Shown: in pieces, positions 10,937 to 21,654 of the stretch
Numbering within the stretch: the stretch's first letter is position 1
Layout of the letters: every line of letters begins with the position of its first letter
Origin: Bacillota bacterium
Lineage (GTDB): Bacteria > Bacillota > Clostridia > Oscillospirales > Oscillospiraceae
Length of the DNA stretch: 35,197 nucleotides
Reading direction: 5' to 3'
Assembly: GCA_021200975.1 (NCBI GenBank)
Contig: JAJQFT010000033.1
Coordinates: 1-35,197, forward strand
The notes under the pieces: model-generated
What the model was told of the DNA's origin: nothing
The model's input: only the letters and a program-made list of their open reading frames with translations
Databases searched by the model: none
Translations under genes and position numbers: made by a program

Positions 10937-11030
10937 TTTGATTCTCCGTTTTTCGTGCGTTGGTAAATAGCAGATATACCTCCGGCGCGCCGGTTTCCAA
11001 AAATAAACGCCAGTAATCCATGCTGTTCAT
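10887..11030 (-). CDS. yqzL: YqzL-family small protein
   Basis: A 47-aa ORF lies between era and recO, overlapping the start of recO by 50 bp in another frame. GGAGGG sits 6 nt before ATG 11030. The N-terminus, MDYWRLFLETGAPEVYLLF, fits the YqzL family (aromatic/basic start, 'TG' turn, 'YLLF' end), a short protein of unknown function found at this position in Bacillus and many Clostridia. The C-terminal half is low-complexity and looks unconserved because it shares DNA with recO. The call rests on position plus the motif, so it is good but not certain. Confidence 0.65.
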   Translation of the reverse strand: MNSMDYWRLFLETGAPEVYLLFTNARKTENQNVSDHQGTGAAGDGCS

Positions 11031-11093
11031 CGTCCACCCTCCCGGTATCTTTCCGGATTAGGGTGTGCGCGCACGGCAAAAATAAACTGGAAA

Positions 11094-11972
11094 TCAGTCC
11101 CGGTAGCCGAAGTTGCGAATGAGGAAGTCGCTCTCACGCCAGTTTTCCTTGACCTTCACCCAAGTGGTCAGGTAGACCTGCGTGCCCATGAACTTTTCGC
11201 AGTCGAGCCGCGCCATGGTGGAAATCTTTTTGAGCATTTCCCCGTTTTTTCCAATGATGATGCCCTTATGGCTGCGCTTTTCGCAGTAGATGGTCGCGTC
11301 CATGTCGATGATGCCGTTGTCCCGCTCGGAGAATTTCGTGATTTCCACGGCCGTGCCGTGCGGAACCTCCCGGTCGAGGCACCACAGCAGCTTCTCGCGC
11401 AGGATTTCCGCCATCACCTGCCGCTCTGGCTGATCGGTGGTGACATCCTCCGGGAATAGGAATGGCCCCGGCTGCGCATAGCGCGCGAACAGGCGCATCA
11501 GCTCGTCCACGCCGTCGCCGGTCTTTGCGCTGATGGGCACAATCGCCTCAAATTCGCACTTTTCGGCGTAGGCGGCAATTACCTCGAGCAGCCTTTCCTT
11601 TTCTACAGTGTCGATTTTATTAATTACGAGCAGGCACTTGCCATGGATTTGCGCGAGCAGCTCTTCCTCCTGCCGGCCGATGTTTGCAATCGGCTCTACC
11701 ATCAGCACGGTCAGATCCACGTCGGAGATGGATTCGCGCGTGACATTTACCATGTAGTCTCCGAGCTTCGTGCGAGGCTTGTGGAAGCCGGGCGTATCGA
11801 GGAAAACATACTGCGTCTGTCCCTTCGTGACGATGCCGCAGATACGGTTGCGGGTGGTTTGGGGCTTATTGGAAACAATGGCAATTTTTTCCCCGACAAG
11901 AAGATTGGTCAGCGTGGACTTGCCCACGTTGGGTCTGCCGACAATGGCAATCATAGCGGTTTTGGTATTCAT
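11094..11972 (-). CDS. era: GTPase Era
   Basis: This 292-aa GTPase is needed for 16S rRNA maturation and 30S assembly. The GTPase domain has G1 GRPNVGKST, G3 DTPGF, G4 NKID and G5 SAK. The C-terminal KH RNA-binding domain carries GIIIGKNGEMLKKI. AAGGAA precedes the ATG. It lies between ybeY (upstream) and yqzL/recO (downstream), and ybeY, era and 16S rRNA processing are functionally linked. Confidence 0.97.
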   Translation of the reverse strand: MNTKTAMIAIVGRPNVGKSTLTNLLVGEKIAIVSNKPQTTRNRICGIVTKGQTQYVFLDTPGFHKPRTKLGDYMVNVTRESISDVDLTVLMVEPIANIGRQEEELLAQIHGKCLLVINKIDTVEKERLLEVIAAYAEKCEFEAIVPISAKTGDGVDELMRLFARYAQPGPFLFPEDVTTDQPERQVMAEILREKLLWCLDREVPHGTAVEITKFSERDNGIIDMDATIYCEKRSHKGIIIGKNGEMLKKISTMARLDCEKFMGTQVYLTTWVKVKENWRESDFLIRNFGYRD

Positions 11973-12023
11973 GGAGTTTCCTTTCCTTTTCTGTTCTTTT
12001 AAGAAGAAGCGGCCGCGGGCGGC

Positions 12024-12527
12024 TTATTCCGGCTTTTCCAGATGGAGCTGCGCGGCGATGGCCTCCTCCCGCGCGCGCATCTGCGCTTTCTGCACGCCCT
12101 CGTCAAGATGGTCGTAGCCAAGAAGATGGAGGATGGAGTGGATGGTCAGATATCCTACCTCCCGCCGGAGGCTGTGCCCGTATTCCGCCGCCTGCGCGCA
12201 GGCATGGTCATAGCTCAGGCACAGGTCTCCCAGCGGACAAAGCCCGGTCTCGGGGTCAAGGTACTCGTCCCAGCATGCGGGCGGGTTGCCGGCCTCCAGC
12301 GCGAACATGGGAAAGCTCAGCACGTCCGTCGCCCGGTCAATGGCACGCATATCGCGGTTGATTTCGCGAATATGCGCGTCGTCAGTAAGAAGGACGTTGA
12401 TCTCGCAGCGAGCGCGCACGCCCTCAGCCTCAAGCGCAGCGCAGATGCAACGGCGAATGTGCCGCTGAAGCCGAAATCGGCCGGGAATTTTACATTCGCA
12501 GGAAAAACGAATTTTATGCCTGATCAT
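12024..12527 (-). CDS. ybeY: Endoribonuclease YbeY
   Basis: This 167-aa zinc-dependent RNase is involved in 16S rRNA 3'-end processing and ribosome quality control. The family motif H-x3-H-x5-H is present as HSILHLLGYDH near the C-terminus, together with the upstream DVLSFPMF strand typical of the family. I set the start at ATG 12527 (GGAG about 9 nt upstream). The longer reading frame runs back into phoH and is not supported. The gene overlaps the end of phoH by 14 bp, the usual phoH-ybeY-era arrangement. Confidence 0.95.
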   Translation of the reverse strand: MIRHKIRFSCECKIPGRFRLQRHIRRCICAALEAEGVRARCEINVLLTDDAHIREINRDMRAIDRATDVLSFPMFALEAGNPPACWDEYLDPETGLCPLGDLCLSYDHACAQAAEYGHSLRREVGYLTIHSILHLLGYDHLDEGVQKAQMRAREEAIAAQLHLEKPE

Positions 12528-13536
12528 GGTATTTTCTCCGTTCGGTTCTGGGTTCATGCGGCTTCGCCGCGGCGCGCGAGCGCTCCGCCTTTTCATAGGC
12601 GTTGATAATCTGCTGCACAAGCGCGTGGCGAACAACGTCGGCGCTTGTCAGGCGGCAGACGGCGATATCCTTCACGCCGTCAAGCACGCGAATCGCATCC
12701 TTTAGGCCGGAAACCTTGTCCTCCGGCAAATCGATTTGCGTCACATCGCCCGTAATGACGATTTTGGAATTGAAGCCGAGGCGGGTGAGAAACATCTTCA
12801 TCTGCTCGCGGGTGGTGTTCTGCGCTTCGTCGAGGATGATGAAGCTGTCGTCCAGCGTGCGGCCGCGCATATAGGCGAGCGGCGCAACCTCAATGGAGCC
12901 GCGCTCCTGATACTTCTGAAAGGATTCGGCACCCAGCATATCATACAGTGCATCGTAGAGCGGGCGCAGATAGGGATCGACCTTGTTTTGCAGGTCGCCC
13001 GGCAGAAAGCCAAGCCGCTCCCCTGCCTCCACGGCCGGGCGGGTGAGGACGATCCGGTTGACGGAGCGTTCGCGGAAGGCCGCCACCGCCGCCGCGACGG
13101 CGAGATAGGTTTTGCCTGTGCCGGCCGGGCCGACCCCGATGGTGACGATGTTGGAGAGGATGGCCTTCATATAGTCCTGCTGGCCGACCGTCTTGGCCTT
13201 GATGGGCTTCCCCTTTGCGGTGATGCAGACCACGTCCTTAGCCATCCGGTGTACCAGCGCCTCATTCCCCTCCTGCACGAGGGTAATCAGGTAGCGCACC
13301 CGCTGCTCGTCGATTGCCTCGCCCTTCGACGAGAGCGCAATCAACCCCTCCAGCGTGCGTGCGGCCTTGTCGGCGGCCTCCTCCTCGCCGCTGATGCGCA
13401 GCTGGTCGCCGCGGTTGACAATGGCAACGCCCAGCGCCTTCTCAATATATTTGATGTTGGCGTCGAAGGAGCCGAAAACCGAAATCATATCCTCGACCCG
13501 CTCCACATTTACAAATCGTTCAATCTGACTGGCCAT
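12514..13536 (-). CDS. PhoH family protein
   Basis: This 340-aa PhoH-like ATPase has an N-terminal KH-like segment (about 10-75) and a P-loop domain with Walker A GPAGTGKT and Walker [10 protein letters not shown], followed by the family's T-R-G-SK-V-TGD-Q motif region. The biochemical role of PhoH is thought to involve RNA but is not settled. Its start overlaps the end of yqfD by 17 bp. The nearest ribosome-site match (GGAG) is 13 nt upstream, longer than usual, so initiation may depend on coupling. Confidence 0.93.
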   Translation of the reverse strand: MASQIERFVNVERVEDMISVFGSFDANIKYIEKALGVAIVNRGDQLRISGEEEAADKAARTLEGLIALSSKGEAIDEQRVRYLITLVQEGNEALVHRMAKDVVCITAKGKPIKAKTVGQQDYMKAILSNIVTIGVGPAGTGKTYLAVAAAVAAFRERSVNRIVLTRPAVEAGERLGFLPGDLQNKVDPYLRPLYDALYDMLGAESFQKYQERGSIEVAPLAYMRGRTLDDSFIILDEAQNTTREQMKMFLTRLGFNSKIVITGDVTQIDLPEDKVSGLKDAIRVLDGVKDIAVCRLTSADVVRHALVQQIINAYEKAERSRAAAKPHEPRTERRKYHDQA

Positions 13537-14716
13537 TGGGTAAAATTATCTCCTCTTGCTGGGATCTGCTGATTAGCTCCCGGCAGGCGTAGCTCCCCAC
13601 GAGGGTGGCGCTCCCCTCCCCGCTTTCGAGCTGCTCTTGCGCGCAGAGGATTTCCCCGGCAATCATTTGCTCCGTAAGATACTGCGCGGCAAATGCTGTG
13701 AGAATTTCCTCCTCTCGCTGCTCGGAAACCGAAGTAGCAGAATCGGTATAGTACAAATATTCCTCCCGAACCAGCGTGACAGGGAGCACAAAGCCACCCG
13801 GCAGGGTCAGGGGATACTCTGCGTATATTCTATCACAAGTTGTATCCAAATTTCTACTGCCAAAATACAAATTCACCCGAAAATTTCCCAGCAAAAGGGA
13901 AAATTTTGTCTCGCCGGAGGTATAACTCTGCTTTTCGGAGGCGGTCTGCATGGCGATGGTCGTAAGCTCGCGCGTTGTAAAGGCGTATATTTCGCCCTGC
14001 GCCGCCTGCGCGCAGATGACGTAGCCCCGGTCGGAGTAGCCGGATACCAGAAGCTGCCCCGCCTTCACGGCCTGCCCGGGCTTGCACAGCGAGGTTCCGG
14101 CGGTGACGGTAGCGGAGAGAATGACCCCGTCGCGCAGGGCGTAGAGGCCGCTCACGCCGCCGCTCCCCTCCTCACGCTCGGCGGTGGCGCGCTCGCGCAC
14201 GGTGATCACCGCCGTGCAGCCGGAGGTGTTGATGCCCGCCCAGCTCAGCACGGGCATGGCGGTGAGCAGGGCGTTTTTCAGCCTCTCGCTGCGAACCTCG
14301 GAGCGGTCAGCGCCGAAATAGATGCCGCAGGCGGCGGCCTGCTCCAGAATCTGCGCGGTGGGGATGCTGCTGTTGCCCTCCACGCGGATGAAAAGCACCT
14401 TTGTCGGCAGGTAGAGGGTAAGCACTAGGTAGGCCAGCATTCCCACAAGCAGCACCGGGCGGCGCAGCAGGGAGAAAAACGCGAAATAGATTCCAATTTT
14501 CCGCCGGATTTCGACCGTATCGCCGCGCCGCTCGAACAATTCGCGCGCGAACGCTGCGTCCGCGCGGCGCAGGGTAATGCTTGCGTGCAATTCATCGTGC
14601 GCGGTAGCGCGCAGAACCGGAACCCCGGCGGCGGTGAGCGCAGATAATCCCGCCGGAACATCTGCCCCCTCTACCGCCAGCTCCACCACCCCGGCCAGTG
14701 AGGTCCATATGCTCAT
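13520..14716 (-). CDS. yqfD: Sporulation protein YqfD
   Basis: This 398-aa protein of the YqfD (SpoIV-associated, DUF) family has a soluble N-terminal region (1-80), one membrane helix (about 88-108, PVLLVGMLAYLVLTLYL), and a large extracytoplasmic part containing the PVLSWAGINTSGCTAVITVRE motif and a beta-rich domain. In Bacillus the gene belongs to the mother-cell SigE regulon and acts in engulfment or later. The exact activity is unknown. ATGA overlaps the yqfC stop and GGAGG sits 7 nt upstream, so the pair is coupled. Confidence 0.9.
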   Translation of the reverse strand: MSIWTSLAGVVELAVEGADVPAGLSALTAAGVPVLRATAHDELHASITLRRADAAFARELFERRGDTVEIRRKIGIYFAFFSLLRRPVLLVGMLAYLVLTLYLPTKVLFIRVEGNSSIPTAQILEQAAACGIYFGADRSEVRSERLKNALLTAMPVLSWAGINTSGCTAVITVRERATAEREEGSGGVSGLYALRDGVILSATVTAGTSLCKPGQAVKAGQLLVSGYSDRGYVICAQAAQGEIYAFTTRELTTIAMQTASEKQSYTSGETKFSLLLGNFRVNLYFGSRNLDTTCDRIYAEYPLTLPGGFVLPVTLVREEYLYYTDSATSVSEQREEEILTAFAAQYLTEQMIAGEILCAQEQLESGEGSATLVGSYACRELISRSQQEEIILPNGQSD

Positions 14717-14973
14717 TCGCGTTCCTCCAAGCCGACTTCCTCAATTTTTCCCAAAATCACCAGCTTTTCGCCGTTCATCTGGCCAAGCCGCAGATTTTTG
14801 CCCCGGATAGAGATTTGCCCGTGCTTGACCCGCACGCAGATTCGCTCCTGTCCGTATTCCGTAACGCCGAGCTGGTGCTCAATCAGCGCGCGGGAATTCC
14901 AGCACAGCTCCACCAGCGGCAGCGCGCGGCCGGGCTCGCCCAAATCCGTCAAAAAGGCGTCGAGAAATTTCAT
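14713..14973 (-). CDS. yqfC: Sporulation protein YqfC
   Basis: This 86-aa YqfC-family protein (YabP/YqfC type) has a short beta-rich body with the pattern VELCWNSRALIEHQLGVTEY and GKNLRLGQMNGEKLVILGKI. The start is ATG 14973, since GGAGG lies 7 nt upstream. An ATG two codons earlier would leave only 1 nt of spacing. It is the first gene of a mother-cell operon with yqfD, behind a SigE-like promoter at 14997-15025. The molecular role of the family is unknown. Confidence 0.9.
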   Translation of the reverse strand: MKFLDAFLTDLGEPGRALPLVELCWNSRALIEHQLGVTEYGQERICVRVKHGQISIRGKNLRLGQMNGEKLVILGKIEEVGLEERE

Positions 14974-14996
14974 GCGCATCCCTCCTGCTTTGCGAA

Positions 14997-15025
14997 AGTC
15001 TATGCCGCTGGAGGGATGAATTTGC
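14997..15025 (-). promoter_or_regulatory. SigE-like promoter of yqfC-yqfD
   Basis: On the minus strand, -35 GCAAATT (complement of 15019-15025) fits the SigE consensus KMATATT at 6 of 7 positions. After exactly 14 nt comes -10 CATAGACT (complement of 14997-15004), fitting CATACAAT at 6 of 8. yqfC is a known SigE target in Bacillus. A 14-bp palindrome (TGCGCCCGGGCGCA, 15023-15036) adjoins it. Confidence 0.6.
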
Positions 15026-15059
15026 GCCCGGGCGCATAGATTCTCCCGAGGTGAAAAAT

Positions 15060-16058
15060 ATGGTCTTAGCCGCAATTCTGGGGATGCTCGCCCTGATTCT
15101 GGATGCGCAAACCGCCCTGAATGGGGCAAAGGAGGCGGTTTTGCTCTGCCTGAATGTAGTTGTGCCCTCGCTTTTCCCCTTCTTTTTCCTATCCGCGCTG
15201 CTTGTCGCAGCGCTCTCCGGGGCGCGAAGCCAAGTTCTGCGCCCGCTAGGGAGACTGAGCCGTATGCCGGAGGGTTCCGAGGGGTTGCTTCTGCTGGGCC
15301 TGCTCGGCGGCTATCCAAGCGGTGCGCAGGCGGTAACGCAGGCTTGGCGGGGCGGTATGCTCTCGCGCCGGCAGGCGCGGCGGCTGCTGGGCTTTTGCTC
15401 GAATGCGGGCCCGGCCTTCCTGTTCGGTATCGTTGCCCGGCAATTTACTTCGCCTGCGGCGGAATGGGTGCTGTGGGGCATCCACATGCTATCGTCACTG
15501 GCGGTGGGGATGCTCCTGCCGGGCGAGCCGCAGGGGCATGTGCAGCTGGCGCGCGAGCGGATTACGCTTACCGGCGCGCTCGACCGCGCTCTGAAAACAG
15601 CGGCGCGGGTGTGCGGCTGGGTAATTGTATTCCGCATCGTACTTGCCTTTGCCGAGAAGTGGCTGCTATGGCCGCTGCCGCAGGTCTGGCGCGTTGCCAT
15701 CATGGGATTCGCCGAGCTTACATACGGCTGCACCCAACTCGGACAGATCACCTCCGAGCCGCTGCGAATGTGCGTTTGCAGCGCCATGCTCGCGCTCGGC
15801 GGCGTTTGCGTAACGATGCAGACGGCCTCGGTGACCGGTGCTCTGGGGCTGGGTATGTACATTCCCGGCAAGCTCCTGCAATGCGCGCTTTCGGTTGCGC
15901 TGTGCGCGCTGTACCTTTGGGGCTTGCCGGGGTGGATTCTCGCCGGAATTTTTGCAGTTGGCATCGCCGTCGCCAAAAAAAGAGTAGATTTTTCACGGAA
16001 GCTGTGGTATTCTAATAGAAAATCATCCGCGGAGAGTGAAGGGTATGCTGTTTCGTAA
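15060..16058 (+). CDS. YlbJ-like sporulation integral membrane protein (nucleoside-recognition/Gate family)
   Basis: This 332-aa protein has about eight membrane helices. Family landmarks are VVVPSLFPFFFLSALL near the start, LGLLGGYPSGAQAVTQAWRGG and the gate motif FCSNAGPAFLFG. It most resembles YlbJ, a mother-cell membrane protein of Bacillus spores. The length is shorter than typical YlbJ and I cannot exclude a paralogue. I prefer ATG 15060 (AGGTG 6 nt upstream) over an in-frame GTG at 15051, which has no ribosome site. It is divergent from yqfC with only 86 bp between them. The small Cys-rich gene overlaps its 3' end by 14 bp. Confidence 0.75.
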   Translation: MVLAAILGMLALILDAQTALNGAKEAVLLCLNVVVPSLFPFFFLSALLVAALSGARSQVLRPLGRLSRMPEGSEGLLLLGLLGGYPSGAQAVTQAWRGGMLSRRQARRLLGFCSNAGPAFLFGIVARQFTSPAAEWVLWGIHMLSSLAVGMLLPGEPQGHVQLARERITLTGALDRALKTAARVCGWVIVFRIVLAFAEKWLLWPLPQVWRVAIMGFAELTYGCTQLGQITSEPLRMCVCSAMLALGGVCVTMQTASVTGALGLGMYIPGKLLQCALSVALCALYLWGLPGWILAGIFAVGIAVAKKRVDFSRKLWYSNRKSSAESEGYAVS

Positions 16059-16251
16059 AAAGATGGAAAGAAGCTGCGAATATTGCCGGTTTGGTACGGC
16101 GCTGGAGGGCGGGCGCGTCCTTTGCGCCAAAAAGGGCGATGTGGAAATCGGCTCCTGCCGCCGATTTTCCTACGACCCCTGCAAGCGTGTGCCGCCGCGC
16201 CCGGCGGCGCCGGATTTCGCGCAGTTTGAAGGCGAGGATTTTTCGCTCTGA
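16045..16251 (+). CDS. Small Cys-rich protein, possible zinc-ribbon, 68 aa
   Basis: The product has CEYC near residue 10, then single cysteines in VLCAKKG, GSCRRF and DPCKR, spaced as in a small metal-binding fold. A Pro-rich linker and an acidic tail (FEGEDFSL) follow. A ribosome site is present (GGAG and AAGGG just upstream), and the start overlaps the YlbJ-like gene. An in-frame GTG at 16036 is the alternative start. I recognise this as the type of conserved hypothetical seen in Clostridia but cannot give a function. Confidence 0.7.
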   Translation: MLFRKKMERSCEYCRFGTALEGGRVLCAKKGDVEIGSCRRFSYDPCKRVPPRPAAPDFAQFEGEDFSL

Positions 16252-16276
16252 TCGGCAGGGCAAATAGGTAGGAAAT

Positions 16277-16302
16277 AGAGCGGCCGCGAACGGCCGCTCT
16301 TC
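16277..16302. terminator. Terminator hairpin between converging genes
   Basis: A perfect 10-bp stem AGAGCGGCCG (16277-16286) pairs with CGGCCGCTCT (16291-16300) across a 4-nt CGAA loop, followed by a weak T-rich end (TTCTCC). It lies after the small Cys-rich gene and before the 3' end of ligA, so it may serve both strands. Confidence 0.6.
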
Positions 16303-16370
16303 TCCATGTGCCGCGTTCCGTTCATTGACCGACATGCCGAGATCCGCGCGATATAGGAAAGCTTAATCCC

Positions 16371-18966
<2,596 letters not shown>

Positions 18967-18983
18967 AGCCCTCACCTCCCGGT

Positions 18984-19012
18984 AGACTATGCGCCGCTTG
19001 AAAAAAATATGT
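18984..19012 (-). promoter_or_regulatory. SigE-like promoter of yunB
   Basis: On the minus strand, -35 ACATATT (complement of 19006-19012) matches KMATATT at 6 of 7. It is followed by 14 nt and -10 CATAGTCT (complement of 18984-18991). The spacing is identical to the yqfC promoter, and the -10 boxes of the two share CATAG-CT. Confidence 0.6.
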
Positions 19013-19033
19013 GGAGGAATCCTTTTCGGATTT

Positions 19034-19137
19034 TAAGGAAGCTCTGAATAATTGGCTAGAACGGATTGTGCTTTCTTTTGTGTTGCAAAAAGGTTTGAAA
19101 AATGGAGGAATACTTTGTTTATTTCCCATTTTTCAAA
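19034..19137. repeat. Intergenic region with a dispersed 16-bp repeat and an AT-rich inverted repeat
   Basis: The region between yunB and the helicase gene holds no ORF I support. TAAGGAAGCTCTGAAT (19034-19049) recurs exactly at 30824-30839, right at the stop codon of the serine recombinase, with further similarity past the 16 bp. A 12-bp perfect inverted repeat follows: TTTGAAAAATGG (19094-19105) against CCATTTTTCAAA (19126-19137). This may be a short non-autonomous element or remnant. No transposase is present. Confidence 0.45.
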
Positions 19138-19181
19138 GCGCATTTGCGGCGCAAAAGGCGGTGCAAGGCGCCGTAGACGAT

Positions 19182-21575
19182 TTATTGTACCTTCTTCATG
19201 TAAGCGGAGGCGGTTTTTGCCATCAGCTTCTTGGTGCCGACCTTGTCGAACGCGACCTCCAGCAGTGCATCGCCGCTGAGCTTCAGAACCGACAGCACCA
19301 GCCCCCGCCCGAACGCCGAATGCTCAACCATGTCGCCCTTGCTCAGCTCGAGGCAGGGCGCGTGGGAGCCGCCGGAGGGCGTGCTGGATAGCGTGTGATG
19401 CGCAGCGGTGCGCGGCTTTTGTGCCTCGTGCCGGATTGGCTCGGCGCGATAGCCCCCTTCGGCGGCATAGCCGCCCCGGCGCACAATTTCACCGGCAGGA
19501 AGCTCTTTGAGAAAGCGAGAGGGCAGCGCGGCGTTCGTGCGGCCGTAGAGCATCCGCTGGCGCGCATGGGAGATGGTGAGGGTTTTCTTCGCGCGGGTGA
19601 TGGCAACATAGCACAGCCGCCGCTCCTCCTCCATCTCCTCCCGGTCGCCGATGGCGCGCATTCCCGGGAACAGCCCGTCCTCAAAGCCAACCAGAAATAC
19701 ATGCGGAAATTCTAGACCCTTCGACGAATGCATGGTCATCAGCACCGCCGCGTCGTCGGAGGCGTTGTATTCCTCAATGTCGGTATACAGCGCGATTTCC
19801 TCAAGAAATGCAGCCAAAGTGGGCTCTTCGGCGCTTTTTACGAAGTTTTCGATGCTGGATTTCAGCTCCTTCACGTTCTCAAGGCGGCCGAGATTTTCCA
19901 TGTCGGGCTTTGCCTCCAGCATGGTGACGTAGCCCGTGCGGCGCAGCAGCTCCTCGTAAAAGTCCGGCAGGCTCATTCCGTCGGCAAGCAGCTGCTGCAT
20001 GGAGGCGACTATCGAGGCAAAAGCGCGGAATTTTGCCGCGCTCTTTTCCAGCGGGGCGTAGTTTTCCGGGTGGCTGACAACCTGATAGAGCGGTACGCCC
20101 TCCGCCTGCGCCAGCCGCTCGGCGGTTTCAATGGATTTAGCGCCGAGGCCGCGGGGCGGATTGTTAATAATGCGCTTTAGGCGCAGATTATCTGACGGAT
20201 TGTGAATAACGCACAGGTAAGAAAGCATATCCTTAATTTCGGCGCGGTCAAAAAATCGCGTGCCGCCGATGACGCGGTATGGAATGCCATTGCGCTTCAG
20301 CGCAAATTCCACGGCGTTAGACTGGGCGTTCGTGCGGTAGAGCACGGCGCAGTCGCGGAAGGCGGCGGTTTTGCTGAGCGCGAGAATCTGCCCGGCGACA
20401 AAATTTGCCTCTGCCCGCTCATCCGGCGCTTCGTAGACCGTGATGGGCTTACCGGAACCGTTGGAGGTCCACAGGTGCTTCCCCTTGCGCCCCGTGTTGT
20501 TGGTAATCACGGCGTTGGCGGCGTTGAGAATTGCCTGCGTTGAGCGGTAGTTCTGCTCCAGCCGGATGGTGCGCGCCGCGGGGTACTGCTTCTCAAAGTC
20601 CAGAATATTTGCGATGGTCGCGCCGCGAAAGCGGTAGATGCTCTGGTCGTCGTCGCCGACCACGCAAAGATTTTCTCGCCCGCCCGCGAGCAGCGCCGCG
20701 AGCAGATATTGCAGGTGGTTGGTATCCTGGTATTCGTCCACCAGCACATAGCGGAACTTGCGCTGGTAGTAGGCGCGCACCTGCTCGTCGCTCTGCAGCA
20801 GCTGGACGGTGAGCAGGATGATATCGTCAAAATCCAGCGCGTCATTTTCCTTCAGCCGCGCCTGATAGCGCTTGTAGGCGCGGGCAATGGGGAGCATCTT
20901 CAGGTCGTTTTGCTCCTGCGCCGTCTGCGCAAGCTCCTCGGGCAGCACCATGCTGTCCTTTTCGCGGCTGATGATATTGAGCACATACTTGGGCGGGAAG
21001 GTCTTGTCGTCCAGCCCCATTTCGCGCAGCACCTCCTTCATCAGCCGCTCGGAATCGGCGGTGTCGTAGATGGTGAAGTGCTTTGTGTAGCCAAGCTTTT
21101 CAATGTTGCGGCGCAGGATGCGGCAGCAGGCGGCATGAAAGGTCATCGCCCAGATGTCCTGTGCCTCGGGCCCCAGCATACCGATTAGCCGCTCCTTCAG
21201 CTCGCCCGCAGCCTTGTTGGTGAAGGTGATGGCGAGAATGCTCCAAGGCGCGGCAGGCTCGAGCGCGCAGAGGTAATCCGCCCGCTGCCGCTGCGAATCC
21301 GACAATTCGGCCGGCAGATTTTCTAGAAAATCGACATCCTCGGCCTCGATATATTCGGGAATCTCGCTCGCGTCGCTCGCGCGACCAAAGCGGATGAGAT
21401 TCGCAATGCGGTGAATCAGCACGGTGGTCTTGCCGCTGCCTGCGCCCGCAAGCAGAAGCAGCGGCCCCTCGGTGGTGAGCACGGCCTCCAGCTGCCGCTC
21501 GTTCAGGTCGGAAAAATGGGACGCGATATAGCTTCGCCGTGCGGCGAGAAATTGTTTCTCTTTTGTAATCTCCAT
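19182..21575 (-). CDS. pcrA: ATP-dependent 3'-5' DNA helicase, PcrA/UvrD type
   Basis: This 797-aa superfamily 1 helicase has motif I AGAGSGKT (43-50), motif Ia ITFTNKAAGELK, motif II VDEYQDTN, motif III VVGDDDQSIYRFRGA, motif IV LEQNYRST, motif V MTMHSSKGLEFPHVFLVG and motif VI RRLCYVAITRAKK. A C-terminal UvrD-type tail ends in a basic segment with the VEHSAFGRGLV motif that in PcrA contacts RNA polymerase. An acidic insertion of about 48 residues (61-108) lies between motifs I and Ia. The start is ATG 21575 (AGGAG 6 nt upstream). It functions in repair and in clearing replication and transcription conflicts. Confidence 0.94.
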   Translation of the reverse strand: MEITKEKQFLAARRSYIASHFSDLNERQLEAVLTTEGPLLLLAGAGSGKTTVLIHRIANLIRFGRASDASEIPEYIEAEDVDFLENLPAELSDSQRQRADYLCALEPAAPWSILAITFTNKAAGELKERLIGMLGPEAQDIWAMTFHAACCRILRRNIEKLGYTKHFTIYDTADSERLMKEVLREMGLDDKTFPPKYVLNIISREKDSMVLPEELAQTAQEQNDLKMLPIARAYKRYQARLKENDALDFDDIILLTVQLLQSDEQVRAYYQRKFRYVLVDEYQDTNHLQYLLAALLAGGRENLCVVGDDDQSIYRFRGATIANILDFEKQYPAARTIRLEQNYRSTQAILNAANAVITNNTGRKGKHLWTSNGSGKPITVYEAPDERAEANFVAGQILALSKTAAFRDCAVLYRTNAQSNAVEFALKRNGIPYRVIGGTRFFDRAEIKDMLSYLCVIHNPSDNLRLKRIINNPPRGLGAKSIETAERLAQAEGVPLYQVVSHPENYAPLEKSAAKFRAFASIVASMQQLLADGMSLPDFYEELLRRTGYVTMLEAKPDMENLGRLENVKELKSSIENFVKSAEEPTLAAFLEEIALYTDIEEYNASDDAAVLMTMHSSKGLEFPHVFLVGFEDGLFPGMRAIGDREEMEEERRLCYVAITRAKKTLTISHARQRMLYGRTNAALPSRFLKELPAGEIVRRGGYAAEGGYRAEPIRHEAQKPRTAAHHTLSSTPSGGSHAPCLELSKGDMVEHSAFGRGLVLSVLKLSGDALLEVAFDKVGTKKLMAKTASAYMKKVQ

Positions 21576-21654
21576 GATAGGCTCCTGCAAATGTAGTCGC
21601 CTGTATTTTACATCATTTTCGCCGAAAGGTAAAGAAAAATTTTTGCCCACGCGC

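Noticed and set aside
12527..12635. 36-residue N-terminal extension of YbeY
   Set aside because: It lies entirely inside phoH coding sequence, has no ribosome site, and the family starts at the chosen Met.
15023..15036. 14-bp palindrome TGCGCCCGGGCGCA as an operator
   Set aside because: It overlaps the -35 of yqfC by a few bases, but such all-GC palindromes are common by chance in this DNA and no second copy was seen.
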